Shown in pieces: positions 23,803 to 32,089 of a stretch of DNA of 32,089 nucleotides (within the stretch, counting starts at the first letter, position 1; each line of letters starts with the position of its first letter). A model generated the notes under the pieces. It ran no database searches and was not told the DNA's origin. It saw only the letters and a program-made list of their open reading frames with translations. This stretch comes from Candidatus Magasanikiibacteriota bacterium. GTDB taxonomy: Bacteria; Patescibacteriota; Patescibacteriia; Magasanikbacterales; UBA922. Both the position numbers and the translations under genes were made by a program. Location: assembly GCA_012800155.1 (NCBI GenBank), contig JAAZJX010000012.1, positions 1 to 32,089 on the forward strand, in the 5' to 3' direction.

Positions 23803-23948
23803 CCTCTATTTTCACACAGAAATATAATGGCTTATTTTAAAAATTTCAATTTGCAAATTACCTCACTATTTTCATTATCTTTGACCCAGATGTTTTCCTA
23901 TTAGGATCTTATCTGATTTAAATAAATGAAACCTTCTAAAGTGGCTAT

Positions 23949-23977
23949 ATTTTAGTCTAATTTAATATCATTGTCAA
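23949..23977 (-). promoter_or_regulatory. sigma70-type promoter of the rplC-secY cluster
   Basis: Minus-strand TTGACA (23977-23972) and TAAAAT (23954-23949) are 17 nt apart. The predicted leader of about 210 nt contains no gene over a few codons. Confidence 0.78.
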
Positions 23978-24012
23978 GAGTGTATTTTCTTTCTTATCCA
24001 CAACTAGAAATT

Positions 24013-24351
24013 CTAATTCATCTTTATTTCAATATCAACACCACTTGGTAAATTTAAATTCATCAAAGCATCAATTGTTTTTGGATTTGGATCCAAAATA
24101 TCAATTAATCTTTTGTGAGTTCGCATTTCATATTGTTCAGAAGCTGTCTTATGAACAAAAGTAGAACGATTCACACTAAATTTATTCTTTTCAGTTGGTA
24201 ATGGTACTGGACCAACAACTTTGGCATTATTTCTTTCAGCTGTGTCAATGATAGTTTTAGTAGCTTTATCAATAATTTTATTATCGTAAGCTCTAATTTT
24301 GATACGAATTCTTTGACTATTTTCACTTTTACTCTTAACTGTATTATCCAT
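24013..24351 (-). CDS. rpsJ: 30S ribosomal protein S10 (uS10)
   Basis: uS10 is a head protein and the partner of NusB in rRNA antitermination. The sequence has RIRIKIRAYDNKIIDKATKT, VVGPVPLPTEKNKFSVNRS and HKTASEQYEMRTHKRLIDI, all family signatures. It has 112 residues, against 103 in E. coli, with a short N-terminal extension. It is next to tuf, not fused to the rplC transcript: 280 nt with a new promoter separate it from rplC. Confidence 0.97.
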   Translation of the reverse strand: MDNTVKSKSENSQRIRIKIRAYDNKIIDKATKTIIDTAERNNAKVVGPVPLPTEKNKFSVNRSTFVHKTASEQYEMRTHKRLIDILDPNPKTIDALMNLNLPSGVDIEIKMN

Positions 24352-24387
24352 ATTAAAAAAATAAATGAACGTAATTAAGATAGAACA

Positions 24388-24414
24388 AGGAGGGTCTTTA
24401 ATTTAGACCCTCCT
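24388..24414. terminator. Hairpin between tuf and rpsJ
   Basis: AGGAGGGTCT (24388-24397) pairs perfectly with AGACCCTCCT (24405-24414) around a 7-nt loop. On the minus strand it is followed by TGTTCTATCTT, only partly T-rich, so it may be a partial terminator or an RNA-processing/stability element setting the ratio of EF-Tu to S10. Confidence 0.55.
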
Positions 24415-24425
24415 CAATTCCATTA

Positions 24426-25616
24426 TTAAACAATAATTTTAGTTACTACACCAGCACCAACAGTGCGTCCACCTTCACGAATAGCAAAACGCATTTTTTC
24501 TTCCATAGCAACTGGTACAATCAATTTAACTTTAAAATTAACAGTATCACCAGGCATTACCATTTCAGTACCAGCTGGCAAAGTAACTTCACCAGTTACA
24601 TCAGTTGTACGAATATAAAATTGTGGTTTATAACCAGTGAAAAATGGTTTATGACGACCACCTTCTTCTTTTGTTAAAGCAATTACTTCAGCTTCAAATT
24701 CAGTATGAGGAGTAATAGTTCCTGGTTTAGCTAAAACTTGACCTCTTTCAACTTCATCTTTTTTGGTACTACGAAGCAAAATTCCAGCATTATCACCTGC
24801 TTCACCTTGTTGTAAACTTTTGTTAAACATTTCTACACCAGTAACAGTAGTTTTAGTAACTTCTGCACCCATACCAACAATTTCAACTTCATCACCAACT
24901 TTTATTAAACCTCTTTCAATACGTCCAGTAACTACAGTACCACGACCATCAATTGAAAAAACATCTTCAATTGGCATTAAAAAATCTTTATCTAAAGGTC
25001 TTTCTGGAGTTGGAATATATTCATCCATACTCTTCAAAAGATCCAAAATTGGTTTAGAAGCAGCTTCATCACTAGGATTTTCCAAAGCTTTCAAAGCTGA
25101 ACCACGAATAATAGGAGTCTTATCACCAGGAAAATTATATTTATTCAATAAATCTCTAACTTCTTCTTCAACCAAATCAATTAATTCTGGATCAGAAACT
25201 TGATCAACTTTATTTAAAAATACCACAATATAAGGCACACCTACTTGACGAGCAAGCAAAATATGTTCTCGAGTCTGTGGCATTGGACCATCAGCAGCAG
25301 AAACTACTAAAATAGCACCATCCATTTGAGCAGCACCAGTAATCATGTTTTTAACATAGTCAGCATGACCTGGACAATCTACATGAGCATAATGTCTAGC
25401 TTCAGACTCATATTCTACGTGAGTAGTGGAAATAGTAATACCACGAGCCTTCTCTTCTGGCGCAGCATCAATCTCATCAACATTTTTAGATTGAGCAAAC
25501 AAACCATGAGCAGCAGCTACTTTTAAAATAGAAGCTGTAAGAGTAGTCTTGCCGTGATCTACATGACCAATAGTACCCACATTAACGTGTGGCTTTGATC
25601 TTAAAAATTCTGCCAT
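24426..25616 (-). CDS. tuf: Elongation factor Tu
   Basis: EF-Tu delivers aminoacyl-tRNA to the ribosome with GTP. The G1 motif GHVDHGKT is at 17-24; DCPGH and NKVD follow, and the effector region has RGITIS. Domains 2 and 3 are complete, ending [13 protein letters not shown]. It has 396 residues, as usual. A consensus-like promoter lies 126-154 nt upstream, with a structured leader. The str operon partners (rpsL, rpsG, fusA) are not next to it. Confidence 0.98.
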   Translation of the reverse strand: MAEFLRSKPHVNVGTIGHVDHGKTTLTASILKVAAAHGLFAQSKNVDEIDAAPEEKARGITISTTHVEYESEARHYAHVDCPGHADYVKNMITGAAQMDGAILVVSAADGPMPQTREHILLARQVGVPYIVVFLNKVDQVSDPELIDLVEEEVRDLLNKYNFPGDKTPIIRGSALKALENPSDEAASKPILDLLKSMDEYIPTPERPLDKDFLMPIEDVFSIDGRGTVVTGRIERGLIKVGDEVEIVGMGAEVTKTTVTGVEMFNKSLQQGEAGDNAGILLRSTKKDEVERGQVLAKPGTITPHTEFEAEVIALTKEEGGRHKPFFTGYKPQFYIRTTDVTGEVTLPAGTEMVMPGDTVNFKVKLIVPVAMEEKMRFAIREGGRTVGAGVVTKIIV

Positions 25617-25635
25617 ACGTACATTATTTTACCGC

Positions 25636-25660
25636 ATCAATTCGAGTGGTCGAAATTGAT
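25636..25660 (-). promoter_or_regulatory. Hairpin in the tuf leader
   Basis: ATCAATTCGA (25636-25645) and TCGAAATTGAT (25650-25660) pair with one bulged base around a 4-nt loop, 20 nt before the tuf start. It could influence translation or mRNA stability. Confidence 0.5.
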
Positions 25661-25741
25661 TTTGTTATCCAGCGGTGTATGTAATTTAAAAAATATATAA
25701 CATTTGGGATATTAAAAAATGCCCAAAATTAGACGGCTGTA

Positions 25742-25770
25742 ATTATAACTAAAATATTATAGAACGTCAA
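25742..25770 (-). promoter_or_regulatory. sigma70-type promoter of tuf
   Basis: Minus-strand TTGACG (25770-25765) and a perfect TATAAT (25747-25742) are 17 nt apart. The leader to the tuf ATG is about 120 nt. Confidence 0.8.
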
Positions 25771-25836
25771 GAGCATAAACTGGGGACAAAACATAAATAT
25801 AAATTATAAAACATAAATCAAAAAAATAAAATAATA

Positions 25837-25861
25837 AAATCACCCTACTTCAGGATGATTT
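25837..25861 (-). terminator. Terminator after the PHD-like gene
   Basis: AAATCA/TGATTT and CCT/AGG pair with one mismatch around a 5-nt loop. On the minus strand the stem is followed by a T-rich stretch (TATTATTTTATTTTTTT). It lies 16 nt downstream of the stop at 25878. Confidence 0.7.
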
Positions 25862-25877
25862 ATTTTTTATTTCTTCA

Positions 25878-26423
25878 TTAAACTGGTTCTTCATAAAAAA
25901 CTGGCTCCTCATCATTCACTAAATTATTTTCATTCCAATTAATCTCTGATTCTTCCTGTTTAAAAGGAACATTTTTTACTCCTTCATTTAAAAATTCTTC
26001 TCCTGTAATAGAAGAATAATTTTGATCATTTTCTTTTTTTGTTAATGAAATATTTTTAAATTTATCTTCCAAAATATCACCTGCTGTATGCCATTCTGTA
26101 GGATGATAATCAACTTCCGAAAAAGGATCAAAAGGCACAAGATCATCATATTCATCTTCTAAGATCATTTCATTTTCCCATTTTTCATCTAACTCTTTAT
26201 CTGCTCGCCAAATTGCAATATCACGATTAATTTGATCCAAAAGTTGTTCACTAGTCAAACCTCGAACATTACTATTTCTATAATTAATACTATTATTTTC
26301 TATTATTTTTTCATATTCCCCTACACTCATAATAACTATATCCCGATCTTCAAATGAATCATGGATAATAAGACGATCTCCTGTTCTTTTGGCTAAATTT
26401 ATTAAACGATCTAATGATGACAT
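25878..26423 (-). CDS. Hypothetical protein with PHD/antitoxin-like N-terminus
   Basis: I do not recognise a named function. Residues 1-42 (SLDRLINLAKRTGDRLIIHD, then RDIVIMSVGEYEKII) resemble the Phd/YefM fold, where a strand pair is followed by a helix starting with a Tyr-Glu motif. A helical segment LLDQINRDIAIWRADKEL (about 61-78) follows, then an acidic, low-complexity C-terminal half ending FYEEPV. No toxin gene is next to it, so an antitoxin role is not supported. It has its own promoter and terminator, and is a single-gene unit between tuf and 16S rRNA. Confidence 0.7.
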   Translation of the reverse strand: MSSLDRLINLAKRTGDRLIIHDSFEDRDIVIMSVGEYEKIIENNSINYRNSNVRGLTSEQLLDQINRDIAIWRADKELDEKWENEMILEDEYDDLVPFDPFSEVDYHPTEWHTAGDILEDKFKNISLTKKENDQNYSSITGEEFLNEGVKNVPFKQEESEINWNENNLVNDEEPVFYEEPV

Positions 26424-26456
26424 ATTTTTTTAATTATTGATTTATTTTATTATAGA

Positions 26457-26485
26457 ATTATAACGAGAATATTAAATGGAGTCAA
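26457..26485 (-). promoter_or_regulatory. sigma70-type promoter of the PHD-like gene
   Basis: Minus-strand TTGACT (26485-26480) and a perfect TATAAT (26462-26457) are 17 nt apart, about 34 nt before the ATG at 26423. Confidence 0.78.
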
Positions 26486-26507
26486 GAAAAAAATATTAAC
26501 AAAAATA

Positions 26508-26529
26508 AAATCACCCTTTTAGGTGATTA
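26508..26529 (-). terminator. Terminator of the 16S rRNA unit
   Basis: AATCACC (26509-26515) pairs with GGTGATT (26522-26528). On the minus strand the stem is followed by TTATTTTTGTT. It lies about 120 nt beyond the 16S 3' end, just past the processing stem, so the 16S transcript can end here without a 23S gene. Confidence 0.75.
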
Positions 26530-26543
26530 TTTTATTTTCACGG

Positions 26544-26560
26544 CAAGAATGTGACAAAGA
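26544..26560 (-). other. 3' arm of the 16S rRNA processing stem
   Basis: These 17 nt are exactly complementary to 28229-28245 on the other side of the 16S gene. The helix extends on the outside with GTGAA against TTCAC after a 2x2 internal loop, and on the inside with TAGACGT against ACGTCTA. It is the RNase III-type precursor helix. Confidence 0.85.
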
Positions 26561-26647
26561 TTTTTAACGTCTACTCTGACAATTTGATCCCGATCAAGAT
26601 CGGAACCAACTTATGGATATGTTCTGTTTTCACAGAAATTTCTCCAG

Positions 26648-28151
<1,504 letters not shown>

Positions 28152-28228
28152 GAGTTTTAATCCTTCAAAATGAAGGTATATAATTCATTGTACGAAATAG
28201 ACGTCTTGTTTCAATAAATTGAAACTTG

Positions 28229-28245
28229 TCTTTGTCACATTCTTG
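28229..28245 (-). other. 5' arm of the 16S rRNA processing stem
   Basis: This is perfectly complementary to 26544-26560. A small hairpin (GTTTC/GAAAC) is inserted on the 5' side between this arm and the inner ACGTCTA helix. It marks the RNase III-type site of the 16S precursor. Confidence 0.85.
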
Positions 28246-28259
28246 ATGTGAATTTTTAT

Positions 28260-28289
28260 ACTATAATTATTGGAAGAAATAATTATAGT
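28260..28289 (-). other. 12-bp hairpin in the 16S leader
   Basis: ACTATAATTATT (28260-28271) and AATAATTATAGT (28278-28289) pair perfectly around a 6-nt loop between boxA and the processing stem. Further upstream in the leader are an 18-nt palindrome (28327-28344) and a long-range 12-bp stem (28348-28359 with 28401-28412). Confidence 0.6.
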
Positions 28290-28300
28290 TTTGTGGTTGT

Positions 28301-28315
28301 TAAATTGTTAAAGTT
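28301..28315 (-). promoter_or_regulatory. boxA-like antitermination element
   Basis: Minus-strand GAACTTTAACAATTTA matches the E. coli rrn boxA core and its 3' continuation (CTTTAACAATTTA, 13 of 13). It is in the 16S leader, where NusB-S10 would bind to protect the untranslated transcript from termination. Confidence 0.65.
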
Positions 28316-28515
28316 CATTTCTAATTTAGTAAAATATTTTACTAGTAAAGAAAAAAGAGAAACCCATTATTTTCCTTCAATATACCGAGGACAAGAGTTG
28401 CTCTTTTTTCTTCCCAGTTTAGTTTGCTAAAACTTTAATAAAAATAATTATCTAACTTAAATACTCTAACTACTTAAGAAAATTTAAATTGTAAATATTT
28501 TTTACTTGCTTGATA

Positions 28516-28544
28516 ATTTTATATTAAATCAAAAAACTTGTCAA
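28516..28544 (-). promoter_or_regulatory. sigma70-type promoter of 16S rRNA
   Basis: Minus-strand TTGACA (28544-28539) and TAAAAT (28521-28516) are 17 nt apart. The predicted leader to the mature 16S 5' end is about 360 nt. The stretch from here to 28152 holds no gene; it holds the leader structures listed separately. Confidence 0.78.
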
Positions 28545-28619
28545 GAGAAAGATATGCACAGTTTTGGGGATAAAATAAAAAAATCTAAAAACAAAGACTA
28601 AACTACCTAAATATTTATT

Positions 28620-29387
28620 TTATTTTTTAATTTGATTTTTCCTCCATTCTGCAATCTTTTTATGATCACCGCTTAACAAAATTTCTGGAACTTTCCAACC
28701 TTTAAAATCAGCTGGCTTAGTATATTGAGGATATTCTTTTAAAAATTCCCAATCTAAATTTTCAATTTCTAATTTATTATTTTGATTTTTCAAATTTAAA
28801 TTTATTTTATTATTCCCACCAAAAGTTTCTTCTAATAATGAATCTTCATTACCAAGTACTCCCGGTATTAAACGAGAAATACTTTCAATCATAACTAAAG
28901 CAGGTAATTCTCCTCCGGCCAACACATAAGGACCAACCGAAACTTCTTCATCTACCATATAATCAACTACTCGCTGATCAATACCTTCATAACGGCCACA
29001 CACAAAAGTAATTTCATCTAATTTACTTAAACGTTCTGCCATTCGCTGATCAAATTGTTGACCACGAGGTGATAATAAAATTGTGCGTTTTTTCTTTTGT
29101 AAATCACCAGTAAAAATTTTCTTTACTTTTATTAAACTATCATCTTTGCTAAAAGGAATTGCTCCTAAACTTTTCAAAGCTTTGTAAAATGGTTCAGGTT
29201 TCATTACCATTCCTGCTCCTCCACCATATGGTGTATCATCAACTGTTTGTCTTTTATCATCAGTAAAATCGCGCAAATTAACAGGATTGATTTGAAGCAA
29301 ATTATTTTTTTGAGCACGATCAAGAATAGTTTCTGAACAATAAGAACTTATAATTTTAGGAAAGATGGTTATAATATTAAAACGCAT
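28620..29387 (-). CDS. trmD: tRNA (guanine-37-N1)-methyltransferase
   Basis: TrmD methylates G37 next to the anticodon and prevents +1 frameshifting. It is a SPOUT enzyme; the trefoil-knot segments LLSPRGQ (104-110), CGRYEGID (130-137) and VGPYVLAGGE (151-160) form the cofactor site. The catalytic aspartate is probably D182 in the linker after GVLGNE. A low-complexity Asn/Lys-rich insertion lies at about 190-210, before the C-terminal domain with YPQYTKPADFKGWKVPEILLSG. It has 255 residues. rplS, rpsP or rimM, its usual partners, are not adjacent. Confidence 0.96.
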   Translation of the reverse strand: MRFNIITIFPKIISSYCSETILDRAQKNNLLQINPVNLRDFTDDKRQTVDDTPYGGGAGMVMKPEPFYKALKSLGAIPFSKDDSLIKVKKIFTGDLQKKKRTILLSPRGQQFDQRMAERLSKLDEITFVCGRYEGIDQRVVDYMVDEEVSVGPYVLAGGELPALVMIESISRLIPGVLGNEDSLLEETFGGNNKINLNLKNQNNKLEIENLDWEFLKEYPQYTKPADFKGWKVPEILLSGDHKKIAEWRKNQIKK

Positions 29388-29511
29388 AATATTTATTAAA
29401 AAATATTTAATAATTCCAAAATTTAAATTTCTAATATTAAATTAAATTCAAAATAATAATTTTAAATTTATTTTAAAAATCTTAATACTTAATGTAAAAC
29501 TAAAATAAATT

Positions 29512-30780
<1,269 letters not shown>

Positions 30781-30817
30781 TTAAATTTGTGTTCTTAAAC
30801 ACAATTTATTAAATAAA

Positions 30818-32071
30818 TTAATTATACTTAAAAAGTATAGAATATTTAGCAATTGGTTTCTTACTTAAAAAATAATAAGTTTCACCTACTCCACCATGAA
30901 CACTTGATACTGCTTTTTGATTTTTATAATTATACAATTTTTTAATTGTTAAAATAAGTTCTTCATTTTTTGGTTGTATAATTCTAACTTTATCTCCCAC
31001 TCGCAAAGCATTATGCGGTATAATACAAACTTTTTCATTTTCATAATTCACTACTTCACCAACAAATTTTTCTTCACTAAGAAGATGGCTAAACTCTGTA
31101 TTTTGTTCAACAGTCTCTCTACCAAACAAAAAGCCAGTAGTATAACCGCGAGTCATTAAATTATCTAAATATTTTTTCTTCAATTGTTTTAATTTTTTCT
31201 TTTTTTCAACAAGAGAAATTTTACTCTTAACAATGTCTAATCCCAAACGATAAGTTTTTACAATAGTAGATAAATAAGCTACACTCTTAGCTCGACCTTC
31301 TATTTTAAAACTTATTACTCCAGCTTCAATCAATTCATTCAAATATTCAATCATACATATATCTTTGGAATTAAAAATATAAGTACCATTTTTATCTTCT
31401 TCAACTGGTATTTTTATTCCTAAATGATTTTGATCTTCAATTTCTACATTTATGTTATTTATATTATATTTCCAACGACAAGGTTGAGAACAATCACCTA
31501 AATTAGCTGAACGACCAGACAACCAAGCGCTCAACATACATCTTCCTGAATAACTCATACACATCGCCCCATGAGCAAAATATTCTAATTCTACTTTTGG
31601 CACTCGTTTATGAATTTCTTTTATTTCTTCAAGAGTTACTTCTCTACCTAAAACTACTCGTTTCACTCCCTGTTCATACCAAAATTTTACAGCTTGCCAA
31701 TTAGTCGCATTAGCTTGAGTGGAAAGATGAATAATTAAATTTGGAGCATATTTTTTTACCATTTGTAAAATTCCTGGATCAGAAACTAATAATCCATCTG
31801 GTTTCCAATCATTTAATTTTTTTAAATAAATTGGTAATTTTTCTAAATGTTGATTATGGGCATAAATATTTACTGTCACATAAATTTTCTTTTTTAATTT
31901 ATGTGCTTCTTCTATAGCTTGTCTAACATCATCCAAAGTAAATTTATTTATACGCACACGCAAACTAAAATCTGGAATGCCCATATATACAGCATCAGCA
32001 CCATAAGCAAAAGCATAACGCATTTTTTCCAGACTACCCGCTGGAGCTAAAAGTTCTATTTTCTTAATCAT
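30818..32071 (-). CDS. U32-family protein, TrhP-like tRNA hydroxylation factor
   Basis: Proteins of the peptidase U32 family such as TrhP (YegQ) are needed for 5-hydroxyuridine at position 34 of tRNA, and RlhA for 23S rRNA hydroxylation; protease activity is doubtful for most. The N-terminus IELLAPAGSLEKMRYAFAYG and the block SFKIEGRAKS are family signatures. Four cysteines, C171, C178, C194 and C198, in CMSYSGRCMLS and GDCSQPCRW, are the conserved set. A C-terminal OB-like segment (about 335-415) is present, as in TrhP. It has 417 residues. TrhP is the closest guess by layout. Confidence 0.85.
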   Translation of the reverse strand: MIKKIELLAPAGSLEKMRYAFAYGADAVYMGIPDFSLRVRINKFTLDDVRQAIEEAHKLKKKIYVTVNIYAHNQHLEKLPIYLKKLNDWKPDGLLVSDPGILQMVKKYAPNLIIHLSTQANATNWQAVKFWYEQGVKRVVLGREVTLEEIKEIHKRVPKVELEYFAHGAMCMSYSGRCMLSAWLSGRSANLGDCSQPCRWKYNINNINVEIEDQNHLGIKIPVEEDKNGTYIFNSKDICMIEYLNELIEAGVISFKIEGRAKSVAYLSTIVKTYRLGLDIVKSKISLVEKKKKLKQLKKKYLDNLMTRGYTTGFLFGRETVEQNTEFSHLLSEEKFVGEVVNYENEKVCIIPHNALRVGDKVRIIQPKNEELILTIKKLYNYKNQKAVSSVHGGVGETYYFLSKKPIAKYSILFKYN

Positions 32072-32089
32072 AATATATTTAATATATAA

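Noticed and set aside
24763-25526. Plus-strand frames of 146 and 66 codons opposite tuf
   Set aside because: They are antisense shadows of the tuf coding sequence, with biased composition and no start signals.
30787-30804. Hairpin between the U32 gene and eno as a terminator
   Set aside because: The 7-bp stem is followed by A-rich rather than T-rich sequence on the transcribed strand.

Overview
The window looks like a chromosomal segment of a Patescibacteria (Candidate Phyla Radiation) bacterium. It is strongly AT-rich and densely packed, and it is read with the standard code (no UGA recoding is needed). The spc ribosomal cluster has no rpmD (uL30) between rpsE and rplO, a hallmark of this radiation. 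Its 16S rRNA carries an unusual 530-loop pair. Almost no start codon has a Shine-Dalgarno sequence. I cannot name the lineage below that level.

Layout. 1-1220: tRNA-Leu(CAA) and a membrane metallophosphoesterase on the plus strand, closed by a bidirectional terminator. Nearly everything else is on the minus strand. 1309-5100: alpha/beta hydrolase, small multidrug-export-like membrane protein, D,D-carboxypeptidase, and scpB-scpA with a small winged-helix-like gene. 5180-9609: aspS, an rRNA C5-methyltransferase gene and asnS. 9697-10547: an unusual intergenic island. 10602-13073: recO, ruvX, map and adk. 13245-23732: secY and the spc plus S10 ribosomal clusters. 24013-25616: rpsJ and tuf. 25878-26423: a hypothetical PHD-like gene. 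26508-28544: a stand-alone 16S rRNA transcription unit. 28620-32071: trmD, eno and a U32-family gene.

The most interesting region is 9.6-10.55 kb. On the minus strand a consensus-like promoter drives a leaderless 25-residue ORF with five consecutive Asn codons. Its 3' end can form a 14-bp antiterminator with the 5' arm of a perfect terminator hairpin, and the next gene is tRNA-Asn(GUU). This has every element of a classical ribosome-mediated attenuator, but the target is a tRNA gene. Downstream of the tRNA lie two decayed tRNA-Asn-like remnants. Facing them on the plus strand is a 52-residue two-helix membrane protein gene with its own promoter and the only strong Shine-Dalgarno I found in the window. 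asnS has its own candidate promoter.

The genes are mainly housekeeping: ribosome assembly, translation (EF-Tu, AspRS, AsnRS, tRNA/rRNA modification), secretion (SecY), nascent-chain processing (MetAP), chromosome condensation (ScpAB), recombination (RecO, RuvX), wall trimming (S11 peptidase) and glycolysis (enolase). sigma70-type promoters (TTGACN, 16-17 nt, TATAAT or TAAAAT) can be seen for the leader ORF, the 52-residue gene, adk, rplC, tuf, the PHD-like gene and 16S rRNA.
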